DNA of 38,651 nt. Origin: Stenotrophomonas sp. UBA2124. Lineage in GTDB: Bacteria > Pseudomonadota > Gammaproteobacteria > Xanthomonadales > Xanthomonadaceae. Of this stretch, positions 24,022 through 33,088 are shown piece after piece. Below the pieces are notes generated by a model. The model had not been told where the DNA came from and made no database searches. It saw nothing but the letters and a program-made list of their open reading frames with translations. Position numbers and translations under genes: made by a program. The number at the start of each line of letters is the position of its first letter. Within the stretch, counting starts at the first letter, position 1. The stretch spans positions 1-38,651 of the forward strand of contig DCXY01000023.1 of the NCBI GenBank assembly GCA_002329155.1, given 5' to 3'.

Positions 24022-25251
24022 CTATAAGCCCAGCGTGTAGTGCCGGGCTATGCTCGGCCGGGGCTCATCCGGCATGACCTCCGCCGAATCACCCCTACCT
24101 TCGCATGCAATAACGACGCAATTCCGCCCACCGCTCTTGCCCCGGTACAGCGCGGCATCGGCCTGCTGCATGGCCTGCTCCAGGGCGGCCTCGCCTTCAA
24201 AGCAATGGGAAACGCCGATGGTCACCGTGCAGCGCAGATTGCCGCGCTGCAGCTCCTGCGCCATCTGCTTCTGCTCGACGCTGCTGCGTATACGCTCGGC
24301 CACGCGCAATGCCGATGCACTGTCCGCGCCCACGCAGATGGCGACAAATTCCTCGCCACCCAACCTGCAGATCAGGTCATCCTTGCGCACCGCTGCGCGC
24401 AGCGCATCGGCAACACCGCACAACACGGCGTCACCCACATGGTGACCGTGGGTGTCGTTGATGCGTTTGAAATGATCAATATCGACAAGCAGCAGGCGTG
24501 CGGTGGCACCCGGCTTCCGGAAGCAGCCCTGCAGCGCCGTACGCAGGCCGCGGCGGTTGAGCAGTTGGGTCAGTGGGTCGCGCGCGGCCATGGTGCGCAG
24601 CGCATCGGTCAAACGGCGCAGCACCAGCCAGACGATGGCCGGTGGCAGGATGGTGGCCAGCGAGCACATGTAGATGTAGAAAACTTTCTGGAAGTTTTCG
24701 TCCATGTCCAACGCTTCCAGGCCACCGCCCAGCAGCTTGCCCAGCTTGATGATGTTCAGCACGCAGATGCCGCTGATAAGGACGGCGAACAGCAGCATTT
24801 CGCCGCGAAGATCGCGCGCGAAGCTGCGCATGCCATACACCAGCACCCCTACCATGGCGGCAAAGGTCAGCGCACAGATTGCTGCCAGCATCGAGTAACG
24901 CGCCACCGGGCCGCCCATCCAGTGCACAAGCAGCTGCATCAGGCTGTAGCCCACCGCCAAGGTGAGCAGCGGCTTCAGCAGCGGCACCGGGCGCCCGAAG
25001 AAACGCGCGCCGCCCACCCAGTACGCCAGCACGGCACACAGCGTGAGCGTGTGGTTGGCCACGCCCATCGTGCTCCAGCCCGGCCCTTCCAGCAGTTGCA
25101 GTACATAGGCGCCGCCCAGCATCAGGTTGCCAGCCGCAAACGCATCCATGCCCATCTTCTCGCTGCGCAGGCGCTGGCTGATGAGCATGAACATCACGGC
25201 GAAGGTCAGCAGGTAGACACACAGCATGCCGACCAGGAGGGAGGCGATCAT
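24022..25251 (-). CDS. membrane-bound diguanylate cyclase (GGDEF)
   Basis: A 409-residue c-di-GMP synthase. The N-terminal half has six predicted membrane helices (about 4-24, 40-55, 67-85, 92-110, 120-140, 151-170) and another at 195-213, a sensor of unknown ligand. The catalytic domain covers about 220-385 with DPLTQLLNRRGL, DIDHFKRINDTHGH and the active-site GGEEF at 298-302. The RxxD inhibitory site is present as RKDD (289-292), exactly five residues before GGEEF, so feedback inhibition by c-di-GMP is expected. No EAL domain follows. The ATG at 25251 has no strong ribosome site. The gene is alone and convergent with pnuT. Confidence 0.94.
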   Translation of the reverse strand: MIASLLVGMLCVYLLTFAVMFMLISQRLRSEKMGMDAFAAGNLMLGGAYVLQLLEGPGWSTMGVANHTLTLCAVLAYWVGGARFFGRPVPLLKPLLTLAVGYSLMQLLVHWMGGPVARYSMLAAICALTFAAMVGVLVYGMRSFARDLRGEMLLFAVLISGICVLNIIKLGKLLGGGLEALDMDENFQKVFYIYMCSLATILPPAIVWLVLRRLTDALRTMAARDPLTQLLNRRGLRTALQGCFRKPGATARLLLVDIDHFKRINDTHGHHVGDAVLCGVADALRAAVRKDDLICRLGGEEFVAICVGADSASALRVAERIRSSVEQKQMAQELQRGNLRCTVTIGVSHCFEGEAALEQAMQQADAALYRGKSGGRNCVVIACEGRGDSAEVMPDEPRPSIARHYTLGL

Positions 25252-25615
25252 GGGCAGGTGGGTTCAGGAATTCTGGCGCGGCACTTTGCTGCTCGGCTAC
25301 TTGAAAGCTTGCAGGCCATTATGGGCACCGGAACGTAAGAATGGATGTGGCGGAATATTGACGTCTGCCATGAAGTTTCCAGAAACAAACCAAAGGCCAC
25401 CTCCGCACTGCGTCATATTCCGTAGCGGCCGGGTACGACAAAAATCCAGTACCCCGCCGGCATCCATACGGGCGCGATGACCGATATGCTGCAGCAACAC
25501 ATCGGCCAGAAGCCGGTTGCGGAAGGATGCGCCCTCGGTGTTCGCCCCACTTTCAGGCACCACGGGAATCGACCAGTGCTGGTGCCTTCAACAATCCACA
25601 GGACACGGGTAAAGC
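25252..25615. other. intergenic region, possible gene remnant
   Basis: About 360 bases between divergent genes. A minus-strand frame (25297-25563) contains a stretch, NRLLADVLLQHIGHRARMDAG, that reads like a protein fragment, but there is no usable start and I do not recognise it. The promoters for both flanking genes must also be here. Confidence 0.35.
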
Positions 25616-26338
25616 ATGGAAACAACAGACACCCTCGCCGTACCGCAGACTGCAAGCCCCGAGGAAGCGGCTTCCCAGCTAAGCGGCATCAGTTTCCCCG
25701 AGCTCAACCTTGCACTGGACCAGAGTTCACTGGCCTTGAACGGATCCAAGCCCAGCCCTTGGGAACGCCGGCTCTTTCTGATTGGCATTGCCGGAGCGGG
25801 CGCTGCCATGCTGCTGGGTACCGTGCTGCCGGGTAAAGCAGGTTTGATTGCGGCAAGCCTGGGCGTGCTGGTCGAAGTTATCGGGCTGTTGACCTCCGCA
25901 TTTCTGCAGCTCACGCGCGATTGGCGCCATTTCCGCCATGCTCGTACCCAGCATGCGGAGGAAATTGAGCTGGGCTATCTGGAATACCAAAGCCTTGTGC
26001 AGCAACTGCGTGCGTTTCCGCTGGCGCAGCGGCAGAGCCGGCTGCGCTATATCCGCTACCGCCAGGCAACAATGCATGAGCGGCTGGGTTTGTTTACTGG
26101 CGGGATGGAACGGCTCGGCATCGTTCCGCTGCTTGTCGCCCTGTATCTGCAGTTCAAGGACTGGCAATGGGGTGACTGGTCCAGCATCGGCAGCGTCAAC
26201 TTTGTTCAGGGCATGCTTGCTTTCATGTTGATGGTGGCCTACGCCTGCTTCTGGTATCTCATACACCTGCGCGTACGCGTACAGGCCTACGAACAGCTGC
26301 TGAGCGAATCCATACAGATGGAAGAGGTTTCGCCTTGA
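25616..26338 (+). CDS. hypothetical membrane protein
   Basis: A 240-residue protein with a polar N-terminus (1-50, rich in Ser, Glu and Leu), two close hydrophobic segments (about 53-72 and 76-98), a charged helical region with many Arg and Gln (100-150; LRAFPLAQRQSRLRYIRYRQ), and two further segments (about 165-180 and 198-220). The C-terminal end is helical and acidic. I recognise no family. The ATG at 25616 is the first in a protein-like frame. Its end overlaps, tail to tail, the disrupted XRE gene on the other strand. Confidence 0.72.
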   Translation: METTDTLAVPQTASPEEAASQLSGISFPELNLALDQSSLALNGSKPSPWERRLFLIGIAGAGAAMLLGTVLPGKAGLIAASLGVLVEVIGLLTSAFLQLTRDWRHFRHARTQHAEEIELGYLEYQSLVQQLRAFPLAQRQSRLRYIRYRQATMHERLGLFTGGMERLGIVPLLVALYLQFKDWQWGDWSSIGSVNFVQGMLAFMLMVAYACFWYLIHLRVRVQAYEQLLSESIQMEEVSP

Positions 26339-26750
26339 TGGCGGTACCTCTCCACCGGCAGTTTATCCCAGATACCTGGTTTGTTTTTCCGCAACCCACA
26401 GGGTTTGCCTTGCAGAGCGCAGCATCGCGCTTGGCCATATCCTTGCCGACGTTGTAGACCCCCGCTGCCACGAATGCGACTGCCAGAATGATGGCGACCA
26501 GGCTGATCTGAAAGGCATTGTTCGGCACTGCGGCAGGCGTAGCCGATTGTGCGGGAGTTACTGGTGGCTGCAGCAGCTCCTCCGCACTCAGGCCGAGAGC
26601 AGCCGCCAACGCCATGCGTGACTCATGCGAGGCATTACCTTCAGCCTCCACCCGCTGCGCTGTGCGCACTCAGGCCTGCAACGCTGGCCAGATGCTCTTG
26701 CGACCATCCCCGCCGCTCGCGTTGCGGATACGGGCTGAATCGACCTTCAT
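26259..26750 (-). pseudogene. frameshifted XRE-family HTH regulator with membrane anchor
   Basis: Three frames must be joined to read one protein: MKVDSARIRNA from the ATG at 26750, then ERRGWSQEHLASVAGLS in a second frame, then VRTAQRVEAEGNASHESRMA in a third frame, which continues with a membrane segment (FQISLVAIILAVAFVAAGVY) to 26259. The joined sequence matches the usual xanthomonad XRE regulator start (MKVDSARIR, SQEHLA, GLSVRTxQRVE). The first indel lies at about 26720 and the second at about 26671, where two bases (TG) seem lost from CTGAGTGTGCGC. Unless these are sequencing errors, the gene is dead. The third part overlaps the last 80 bases of the convergent membrane-protein gene. 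Confidence 0.75.
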
Positions 26751-27057
26751 GGTTCCCGCGTTCACTGCGTCCTTCCTGCCAATGGTAGCGGAGCGGCGAT
26801 GCTTGGAGATGATGGGCGAGAACCACCGCGACAGTCGGGCAACAGCACCGCGCCATTCTTTATGAATCAACCAGTTAGATCTTGGCCAGACACGTTTGCC
26901 GCACAATGCCTGCAAGACTGGCAAGAGGCCCTATCCGGCTCGGTGCTCATCCAATGAACAACCGCCTGCCGCATCAGCCAAGTGCGGGACTTACTGCTCA
27001 GGTTGCCTGCCCGCAATGATCGGCTGATATCCTCCCGCCATAGAGGGGGATGTCTGA
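26751..27057. other. intergenic region upstream of HNH gene
   Basis: About 300 bases with no convincing gene. The stretch before 27058 includes AGAGGGGGATGTCTGA, the ribosome site of the HNH gene. The base composition is more mixed than in the core regions. Confidence 0.45.
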
Positions 27058-27942
27058 ATGGCCAATGCGATATTTACCGCTTCCGAAAGCTCGAGCTACG
27101 ACGATCTGATTGAGACGCGCTATCACTTTCCTAGGGCCTACCTTGCCAAAGCCAAAGAGGCCATTGGCGAGCTGATCGCATACTACGAGCATCGCCGCAA
27201 TGCTGGCCCAAGTAGCAACGGTGGGCGCCAAGCCTACTTTGCCGTAGCCCGGCTTCTTCGCATCGAAGCAGACCCGGCTCGCGGTGACCACTATTACGCC
27301 TATCTCGACCAGTTCCTGGAGTTCGATCACCCCGTACCCCTCCTGGTCAATGGCCATTACTATGAATCGGCGCTGCAAAAAGAAGATGGAAGTACAAACA
27401 GAGGGGCTTTCGGCCGCTCTGTCCGGCTCATTCCCGCGCATGAGTTTGATGCACTCCTAAGGGCTGGCCTCGCCACTGAGCGCGACCCCTGGGAACTAGG
27501 CATGGTCCGTGAAGATGACCCGCCCGAATACACGCCGCGACCGATCATTCAGCAGGTGATTTCCCGCAAGTTCCGCGACGTATCGTTTCGCCGTCATGTG
27601 CGGCAGGCCTACGGAAATACCTGTGCTGTCACCGGCCTACGCCTGATCAATGGCGGTGGCCGCCCCGAAGTACAAGCTGCTCATATTCGCCCGGTGGAAG
27701 CAGATGGGCCAGACACGGTGCGCAACGGCATTGCGCTCACGGGCACCGTACATTGGCTCTTTGATCGCGGCCTTATCAGCTTTGACGATCAGTACAACGT
27801 GCTGCTCTCACCTGCAGGCGTTCCGGATGACTTGGATAAACTCATTCCCGCGCACCGGAAACTGATTCTTCCAGAGCATGTCGAGCACCAGCCGCATGCG
27901 ACCTATCTGCGATGGCATCGAGAAAATCGATTTAAGGCCTGA
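27058..27942 (+). CDS. HNH endonuclease (HNH_2 type)
   Basis: A 294-residue putative nuclease. The C-terminal domain has the beta-beta-alpha metal fold: CAVTGLRLINGG, then AAHIRPVEADG with His209, RNGIALTGTVHWLFDRGL with Asn223 and His232, which is the HNH_2 (PF13391) pattern also found in uncharacterised restriction-type nucleases. The N-terminal 180 residues (YHFPRAYLAKAKEAIGELIA; EFDHPVPLLVNGHYYESALQ) form a separate domain, perhaps a modified-DNA or target reader. GGGGG lies eight bases before the ATG. There is no methyltransferase partner in the window. It converges with the OLD-like ATPase gene, so they are neighbours but not one operon. Confidence 0.87.
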   Translation: MANAIFTASESSSYDDLIETRYHFPRAYLAKAKEAIGELIAYYEHRRNAGPSSNGGRQAYFAVARLLRIEADPARGDHYYAYLDQFLEFDHPVPLLVNGHYYESALQKEDGSTNRGAFGRSVRLIPAHEFDALLRAGLATERDPWELGMVREDDPPEYTPRPIIQQVISRKFRDVSFRRHVRQAYGNTCAVTGLRLINGGGRPEVQAAHIRPVEADGPDTVRNGIALTGTVHWLFDRGLISFDDQYNVLLSPAGVPDDLDKLIPAHRKLILPEHVEHQPHATYLRWHRENRFKA

Positions 27943-28135
27943 CCCGCAGCAATCCGAACCTGTTTAGTGCACGGATCTAACTGCGCATTGGTCAGGCAAT
28001 GGCCACTGGAACCGGTGCTCAAGTGGCTGGATAGGACGCGATCTTTGCTGTCAGGCGTTCTGGAACAGATGACTCTGACGACTCAGAACGTGGGGAGACC
28101 TTAGAACCCGACCCCATTGTCACCTTGGAATGCAA

Positions 28136-29695
28136 CTATTTCAACTTTTGTGAAACTTCATCCCTGATTAATTCGAACTCATTCGGCAAGGCCCTCACTA
28201 CCACGTCACACATTTTGCTCATGCACTGCTCTGCACCAAGACCAACATGCTGTGAAATTTCATAAAACTCATTGTGCTTCCCGGCTTGCAGGCCGTACTC
28301 AATAACATCCCTAACCTCATCTTCGTCGATAAAAAGCGAACTAGCTACTTCTTTGATCGCAGCATCAGCGCAACTCTGCAGCATCCAAGCTTCCGGCCAG
28401 GTTTCTCCAGGAAGATAAGTACAAGATGATTTAAACCAAGCATCAAAGCCCTTATCTGGCGCCTCTGCCATTGATCTTGCATGCCTCAAATTTTCCGACG
28501 CTTTGGCCTTCTGATCGCCATCAAATATCGCAAGCACAGGCTTACTTTCTTTACGGACATAATGAGCCGCCAGCTGCCTAGATATTGCCGTAGCAGAACC
28601 TATCACCTTCACATCTACCCGCGCACGGATTGATGCTGGAAGACATGAGAGGACTAAGCACTGAGCAACGGGGTCCTCCACAAAAATATCCAAAGCTGAA
28701 CCAATCTGTCCACCCAGCTTAGAAAACGCGAAATCTGCAGACACCCCCTCAGACACACGCGTTCGCCCAGCCACAGATTCAACAAAGAATCTTGCATCAT
28801 CAGGAAGACAGTCGAATATCTCTCTCGAATGAGTCGTACAAATAACCTGCACCCTCATTTCATTACAAACATCCTTAAGCTTATTGATAAACGCCCGCTG
28901 GGCTCGCGCATGAAGCCCGAGTTCAATTTCATCCAATACGAGAAGCGCACCCTTCCCGCAGGAATATATAGTTGAGAATATTTCAAAAAGAGCATTCTCC
29001 CCAGCCCCCATATTAAATCCGGAGTACACAACGCCCCCACTCTTAACGAGCGGAAGATTGTACTTCGAATATTCCAAATACCTAAAATCGTCATATGCCT
29101 TGCCTAAAATAGCCCCCACAACATCTTTAACCTTGCCCTCCCAACCATTAAGCGCCGCATCCTTAAAAGAGCGCGAATACGATTTTGACTGACTTCGCTC
29201 ACTATGAGGAACGATTCTCTCGATCCCCAAGAAGACCACATTACGCCTCACTCTCTCGGCATAATCATTCCATTTACCCCCCCTCTTCTTCTTCCTAGAC
29301 TGAACTCCCACACCAGTCCCATCCGGAAACCTTTCCGTCTTCCTCCAGTTGTTATGAGCTATCGCATACTGCACCTCGACTCCCTGCGGAGCCACTTCAT
29401 CAGCATGCTGAATGAAGAAATCCTTGAACGTATAATATGACAGCGCCCGCTTTCGAAGCCGATAACCATCTGCGCCGTTATGAAAGGCGCAGCACGCCAG
29501 CGCAAGAATAGTTGACTTTCCCGCCCCGTTCACTCCGGAGAATGCAGATATCGGATAAGAAAATTCGAGCGATAGAGAGTTAATCCCACGAATCGCCCCC
29601 CTGGATAGTCTGATACCCTTCAACAATGCCCTCGAGTAATCCGTTGCAAACCACGCCCGCAACGATTTATCCACTTGACTTTCCCGATAGCTCAT
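28136..29695 (-). CDS. OLD-like AAA ATPase with C-terminal Toprim-like domain
   Basis: A 519-residue ABC/SMC-type ATPase. Visible motifs are the Walker A GVNGAGKST (54-62), an ABC signature-like NMGAGENALF (228-237), Walker B LLVLDE (251-256), the switch His in TTHS (287-290), and after it a Toprim-like region with FVEDP (338-342) and IFDGDQ (391-395), which could be the acidic metal sites. This order is that of OLD-family nucleases and of several phage-defence ATPases. The start at 29695 has GGGGG four bases upstream; a TTG precedes it. The gene is clearly richer in A/T, and its codons differ from all neighbours, which indicates horizontal transfer. No reverse transcriptase or UvrD partner (Gabija) is adjacent; the only nearby nuclease is the convergent HNH gene. 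Confidence 0.85.
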   Translation of the reverse strand: MSYRESQVDKSLRAWFATDYSRALLKGIRLSRGAIRGINSLSLEFSYPISAFSGVNGAGKSTILALACCAFHNGADGYRLRKRALSYYTFKDFFIQHADEVAPQGVEVQYAIAHNNWRKTERFPDGTGVGVQSRKKKRGGKWNDYAERVRRNVVFLGIERIVPHSERSQSKSYSRSFKDAALNGWEGKVKDVVGAILGKAYDDFRYLEYSKYNLPLVKSGGVVYSGFNMGAGENALFEIFSTIYSCGKGALLVLDEIELGLHARAQRAFINKLKDVCNEMRVQVICTTHSREIFDCLPDDARFFVESVAGRTRVSEGVSADFAFSKLGGQIGSALDIFVEDPVAQCLVLSCLPASIRARVDVKVIGSATAISRQLAAHYVRKESKPVLAIFDGDQKAKASENLRHARSMAEAPDKGFDAWFKSSCTYLPGETWPEAWMLQSCADAAIKEVASSLFIDEDEVRDVIEYGLQAGKHNEFYEISQHVGLGAEQCMSKMCDVVVRALPNEFELIRDEVSQKLK

Positions 29696-29957
29696 CAATC
29701 CCCCTTTGAATAAGACACCCTCAAATTCTATTGAGACGAACTAGACTTCTTCACATACGATTCTTAACACCAGCTCTTGACGTATATTGCGCAAACAATC
29801 ATCCATGCACGTATTCTAGGCGCCCCCATCACTCTATAAAATGCGGAAGGCGAAGGAGCGCATCACTAACAACTTCACCCCGCTGGAGTCACGTAGATTT
29901 GTGAGACCTTAAGGCTATCGAAGCCACCTTGGAACAATAACCAGCCCCCTCCCCCAT
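29696..29957. other. AT-rich leader region of the OLD-like gene
   Basis: About 260 bases of AT-rich DNA that belongs compositionally to the transferred gene and must hold its promoter. The change in composition occurs before 29958, where the aceE terminator begins, so the island border is probably between 29860 and 29957. I see no direct repeats or integrase sites. Confidence 0.45.
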
Positions 29958-29986
29958 AAAAAAGGCGACCAACGGTCGCCTTTTTT
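29958..29986. terminator. bidirectional intrinsic terminator after aceE
   Basis: AAAAAAGGCGACC (29958-29970) is the exact reverse complement of GGTCGCCTTTTTT (29974-29986) around a three-base AAC loop. GC core and A/T flanks give a T-run in both directions. It ends aceE on the minus strand and would block read-through from the right-going side as well. Confidence 0.95.
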
Positions 29987-30004
29987 ATCAATCGATCAAC
30001 TGTC

Positions 30005-32692
30005 TCAAACCCCAACAGGATTAGCCTTCTCCGGATCAATGTTGTACTGCTTGATCGCGCGCGCGACATCCTTGGCCGTCATCTTTCCGTCCTTCGCCAG
30101 CGCGGCGATGGCGGCGTGGGCGATGTAGTAACGGTCAACCTCGAAGAAGCGGCGCAGGTTGGCGCGGGTGTCGGAGCGGCCGAAGCCGTCCGTGCCGAGT
30201 ACCGAATAGGTGGCCGGCACGAAGGCGCGGATCTGGTCGGTGTAGGCGCGCACGTAGTCGGTGGCGGCGATGACCGGGCCCTGGCGGCCTTCCAGCAGCT
30301 GGGTGACGTACGGCTTGCGCTGTTCGGCTTCCGGATGCAGACGGTTCCAGCGTTCGGCGTCGAAACCGTCACGACGCAGCTCGTTGAAGCTCGGGCAGCT
30401 CCAGATGTCGGCGGTGACGCCGAAATCTTTGTCCAGCAGTTCGGCCGCTGCAATGGCCTCGCGCAGGATGGTGCCGCTGCCCAGCAGCTGCACGCGCAGC
30501 TCGCCCTTCTTAGGCTTGCCTGCGTCGGTGAGCAGGTACATGCCCTTGATGATGCCTTCGGCTGCACCTTCCGGCATGGCCGGGTGGGTGTAGTTCTCGT
30601 TCATCAGGGTGATGTAGTAGTACTCGTCGATCTGGTCTTCCATCATGGCCTTGGTGCCATGCTGGAGGATCACGGTGACTTCGTAACCGAAGGTGGGGTC
30701 GTAGCTGCGCACGTTCGGGATGCCGCCGGCCACGATGTGGCTGAAGCCGTCTTCGTGCTGCAGGCCTTCACCGTTGAGCGTGGTGCGGCCAGCGGTGCCA
30801 CCGAGCAGGAAGCCACGGGTACGCATGTCCGCGGCCTGCCAGGCAAGGTCGCCCACGCGCTGGAAGCCGAACATCGAGTAGTAGATGTAGAACGGCAGCA
30901 TCGGCACGTCGGACACCGAGTAGCTGGTGCCAGCCGCCATCCACGAGGCGATGGCGCCCGGTTCGCTGATACCCTGCTGCAGCACCTGGCCGCTCTGGTC
31001 TTCGCGGTAGTACATGAGCTGGTCGGCATCGACCGGCTTGTACTTCTGGCCGTACGGCGCGTAGATGCCGATCTGGCGGAACAGGCCTTCCATGCCGAAG
31101 GTGCGCGCTTCGTCGGCGACGATGGGCACCAGGCGCGGGCCAAGTTCCTTGTCGCGCAGGCTGATGTTGAGCGTCTGCACGAAGGCCATGGTGGTGGAGT
31201 AGGTGCGCTCGCCCGATTCCTTGAGCAGCCGCTCGTAGGTTTCCAGCTTGGGCGCGACGAAGGACTGCGTGGCCTTCTGGCGGCGCTGCGGCAGGTAACC
31301 GCCCAGCGAGCTGCGGCGCTCCTGCAGATACTTCATTTCCGGCGAGTCCGGGCCCGGGTGGTAGAACGGCACCTGGCCGTCCTTGAGCTGCTCGTCGGTG
31401 ACCGGGATGTTGAAGCGGTCGCGGAAGTGGCGCACCGATTCGTCATCCAGCTTCTTGGTCTGGTGGGTCGGGTTGAGCGACTCACCGGCGCTGCCCATGC
31501 CGTAGCCCTTGACCGTCTTGGCCAGGATAACGGTGGGCATGCCCTTGGTGTTCACGGCCTGGTGGTAGGCGGCGTACACCTTGTGCGGATCGTGGCCACC
31601 ACGGTTCAGGCGCCAGATGTCGTCGTCGGACAGGCTGGCCACCATCGCGGCGGTTTCCGGGTACTTGCCGAAGAAATGCTCGCGCGTGTACGCGCCACCG
31701 AAGGCCTTGCAGTTCTGGTATTCGCCATCGACGGTTTCCATCATCAGCTTCTTCAGGACGCCGTTGCTGTCCTTGGCAAGAAGCGGATCCCAGTACGAGC
31801 CCCACAGCAGCTTGATGACGTTCCAGCCGCCGCCACGGAACACGCCTTCCAGTTCCTGCACGATCTTGCCGTTGCCGCGCACCGGGCCGTCCAGGCGCTG
31901 CAGGTTGCAGTTGACCACGAAGATCAGGTTGTCCAGGCCTTCGCGACCGGCCAGCGCGATGGCACCCAGGGTTTCCGGTTCGTCCGACTCACCGTCACCG
32001 ATGAAGCACCACACCTTGCGGTCGCTCTTCTCGATCAGGCCGCGGTGCTCCAGGTACTTCATGAACTGTGCCTGGTAGATGGCCGCCAGCGGGCCCAGGC
32101 CCATCGACACGGTGGGGGTCTGCCAGAAGTCCGGCATCAGCCACGGGTGCGGATAGGAAGACAGGCCGCCGCCGTCCACTTCCATGCGGAACTTGTCCAA
32201 CTGCTGCTCGTTGATGCGGCCTTCGAGGAAGGCGCGTGCGTAGATGCCCGGGGCGCTGTGGCCCTGGATGAACAGCAGGTCGCCCGGGTGGTTTTCACTC
32301 GGGGCGCGCCAGAAGTGGTTGAAGCCCACGTCGTACAGCGTTGCACCGGAAGCGAAGGAGGCGATGTGGCCACCCAGGTCGCCCGGCTTGCGGTTTGCAC
32401 GCACCACCATCGCCATCGCGTTCCAGCGGATGATGGAGCGGATGCGCCATTCCAGCTCTGCATTGCCGGGGCTCTTGGCCTCCAGCTGCGGCTCGATGGT
32501 GTTGACGTATTCGGTGGTGGGGGAGAACGGCAGGTAAGCACCCGAACGGCGGGTGAGTTCAACCATGCCTTCCAGCAACTGATGCGCGCGCTCGGGGCCC
32601 TCGACATCGATAACGGCCTTCAACGACTCGATCCACTCCTGGGTTTCCAGGGGGTTCGGGTCGTTGTTCAGCACCTCGTTCAACCAGTTCAT
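30005..32692 (-). CDS. aceE: pyruvate dehydrogenase E1 component (homodimeric type)
   Basis: An 895-residue cytosolic enzyme that decarboxylates pyruvate with thiamine diphosphate and passes the acetyl group to the lipoyl E2 in the pyruvate dehydrogenase complex. The ThDP motif begins with GDGESDE (232-238) and ends at VVNCNLQ, about 30 residues later. Other family marks are FIQGHSAPGIYARAFLEGRI and the second-domain region TSYSVSDVPMLPFYIYYSMF. E. coli AceE has 887 residues. GGGAG lies five bases before the ATG. The E2 (aceF) and E3 (lpd) genes are not in the window, in line with xanthomonads, where they lie elsewhere. Its thiamine-derived cofactor links it loosely to the riboswitch operon. 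Confidence 0.98.
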   Translation of the reverse strand: MNWLNEVLNNDPNPLETQEWIESLKAVIDVEGPERAHQLLEGMVELTRRSGAYLPFSPTTEYVNTIEPQLEAKSPGNAELEWRIRSIIRWNAMAMVVRANRKPGDLGGHIASFASGATLYDVGFNHFWRAPSENHPGDLLFIQGHSAPGIYARAFLEGRINEQQLDKFRMEVDGGGLSSYPHPWLMPDFWQTPTVSMGLGPLAAIYQAQFMKYLEHRGLIEKSDRKVWCFIGDGESDEPETLGAIALAGREGLDNLIFVVNCNLQRLDGPVRGNGKIVQELEGVFRGGGWNVIKLLWGSYWDPLLAKDSNGVLKKLMMETVDGEYQNCKAFGGAYTREHFFGKYPETAAMVASLSDDDIWRLNRGGHDPHKVYAAYHQAVNTKGMPTVILAKTVKGYGMGSAGESLNPTHQTKKLDDESVRHFRDRFNIPVTDEQLKDGQVPFYHPGPDSPEMKYLQERRSSLGGYLPQRRQKATQSFVAPKLETYERLLKESGERTYSTTMAFVQTLNISLRDKELGPRLVPIVADEARTFGMEGLFRQIGIYAPYGQKYKPVDADQLMYYREDQSGQVLQQGISEPGAIASWMAAGTSYSVSDVPMLPFYIYYSMFGFQRVGDLAWQAADMRTRGFLLGGTAGRTTLNGEGLQHEDGFSHIVAGGIPNVRSYDPTFGYEVTVILQHGTKAMMEDQIDEYYYITLMNENYTHPAMPEGAAEGIIKGMYLLTDAGKPKKGELRVQLLGSGTILREAIAAAELLDKDFGVTADIWSCPSFNELRRDGFDAERWNRLHPEAEQRKPYVTQLLEGRQGPVIAATDYVRAYTDQIRAFVPATYSVLGTDGFGRSDTRANLRRFFEVDRYYIAHAAIAALAKDGKMTAKDVARAIKQYNIDPEKANPVGV

Positions 32693-33044
32693 TAGCGCTC
32701 CCAGTTACTGCACGCACGCGCGCGCTTGTTCGTTTGTTTTGAGCCCCAAAGTGTAGCGCACCCGGCCCCTTACGAAGCTGGCTACGCTGGGGTATGGAGC
32801 CCTGCACTGCCGGTGTCCGCAAGACAAATGGCGACATCGCCAATGCCTTGCCATGGACACGGCAGGACATGCGCCGCACCCGTGCGCCTGCATTGCAGCC
32901 ATGCAGGCTGGCACGCCGGCAGGTCAGCGTGGTGACAGGGGCTTGATGCTGCGTCGCAACATATCAGCCGCAATGTGCGTTGCCGCGCTGGCAACCGGTG
33001 ACTGGTGTTACGGCTGAATGCCAGCGGCGTTGTCCCCCGGCTGT
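32693..33044. other. intergenic region between aceE and the PadR gene
   Basis: About 350 bases between two divergent genes, GC-rich, without a credible gene. It must contain both the aceE promoter and, at its right end, the start of the PadR operator region. Confidence 0.5.
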
Positions 33045-33083
33045 TTTCGATATATCGTTTCAGGCCTATTCGATATATCGAAA
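33045..33083. promoter_or_regulatory. twin palindromic operator of the PadR/SIP locus
   Basis: The 10-bp perfect palindrome CGATATATCG occurs at 33048-33057 and 33071-33080, 23 bases centre to centre. With flanks the two form an inverted repeat, TTTCGATATATCG (33045-33057) and CGATATATCGAAA (33071-33083). In a GC-rich genome this AT-rich double site is outstanding. The second site lies only six bases before the PadR start codon, so binding should repress the regulator itself and the reductase downstream. Two sites two helical turns apart fit two PadR dimers on one DNA face. Confidence 0.85.
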
Positions 33084-33088
33084 CGACC

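Noticed and set aside
27058..29695. Calling the ATPase and HNH genes a canonical Septu system
   Set aside because: The genes converge instead of forming an operon, the HNH protein is longer than PtuB, and the ATPase has a Toprim-like end; only a loose resemblance is supported.
30116..32695. 859-codon open frame opposite aceE
   Set aside because: Shadow frame of a GC-rich conserved gene; aceE on the other strand is unquestionable.
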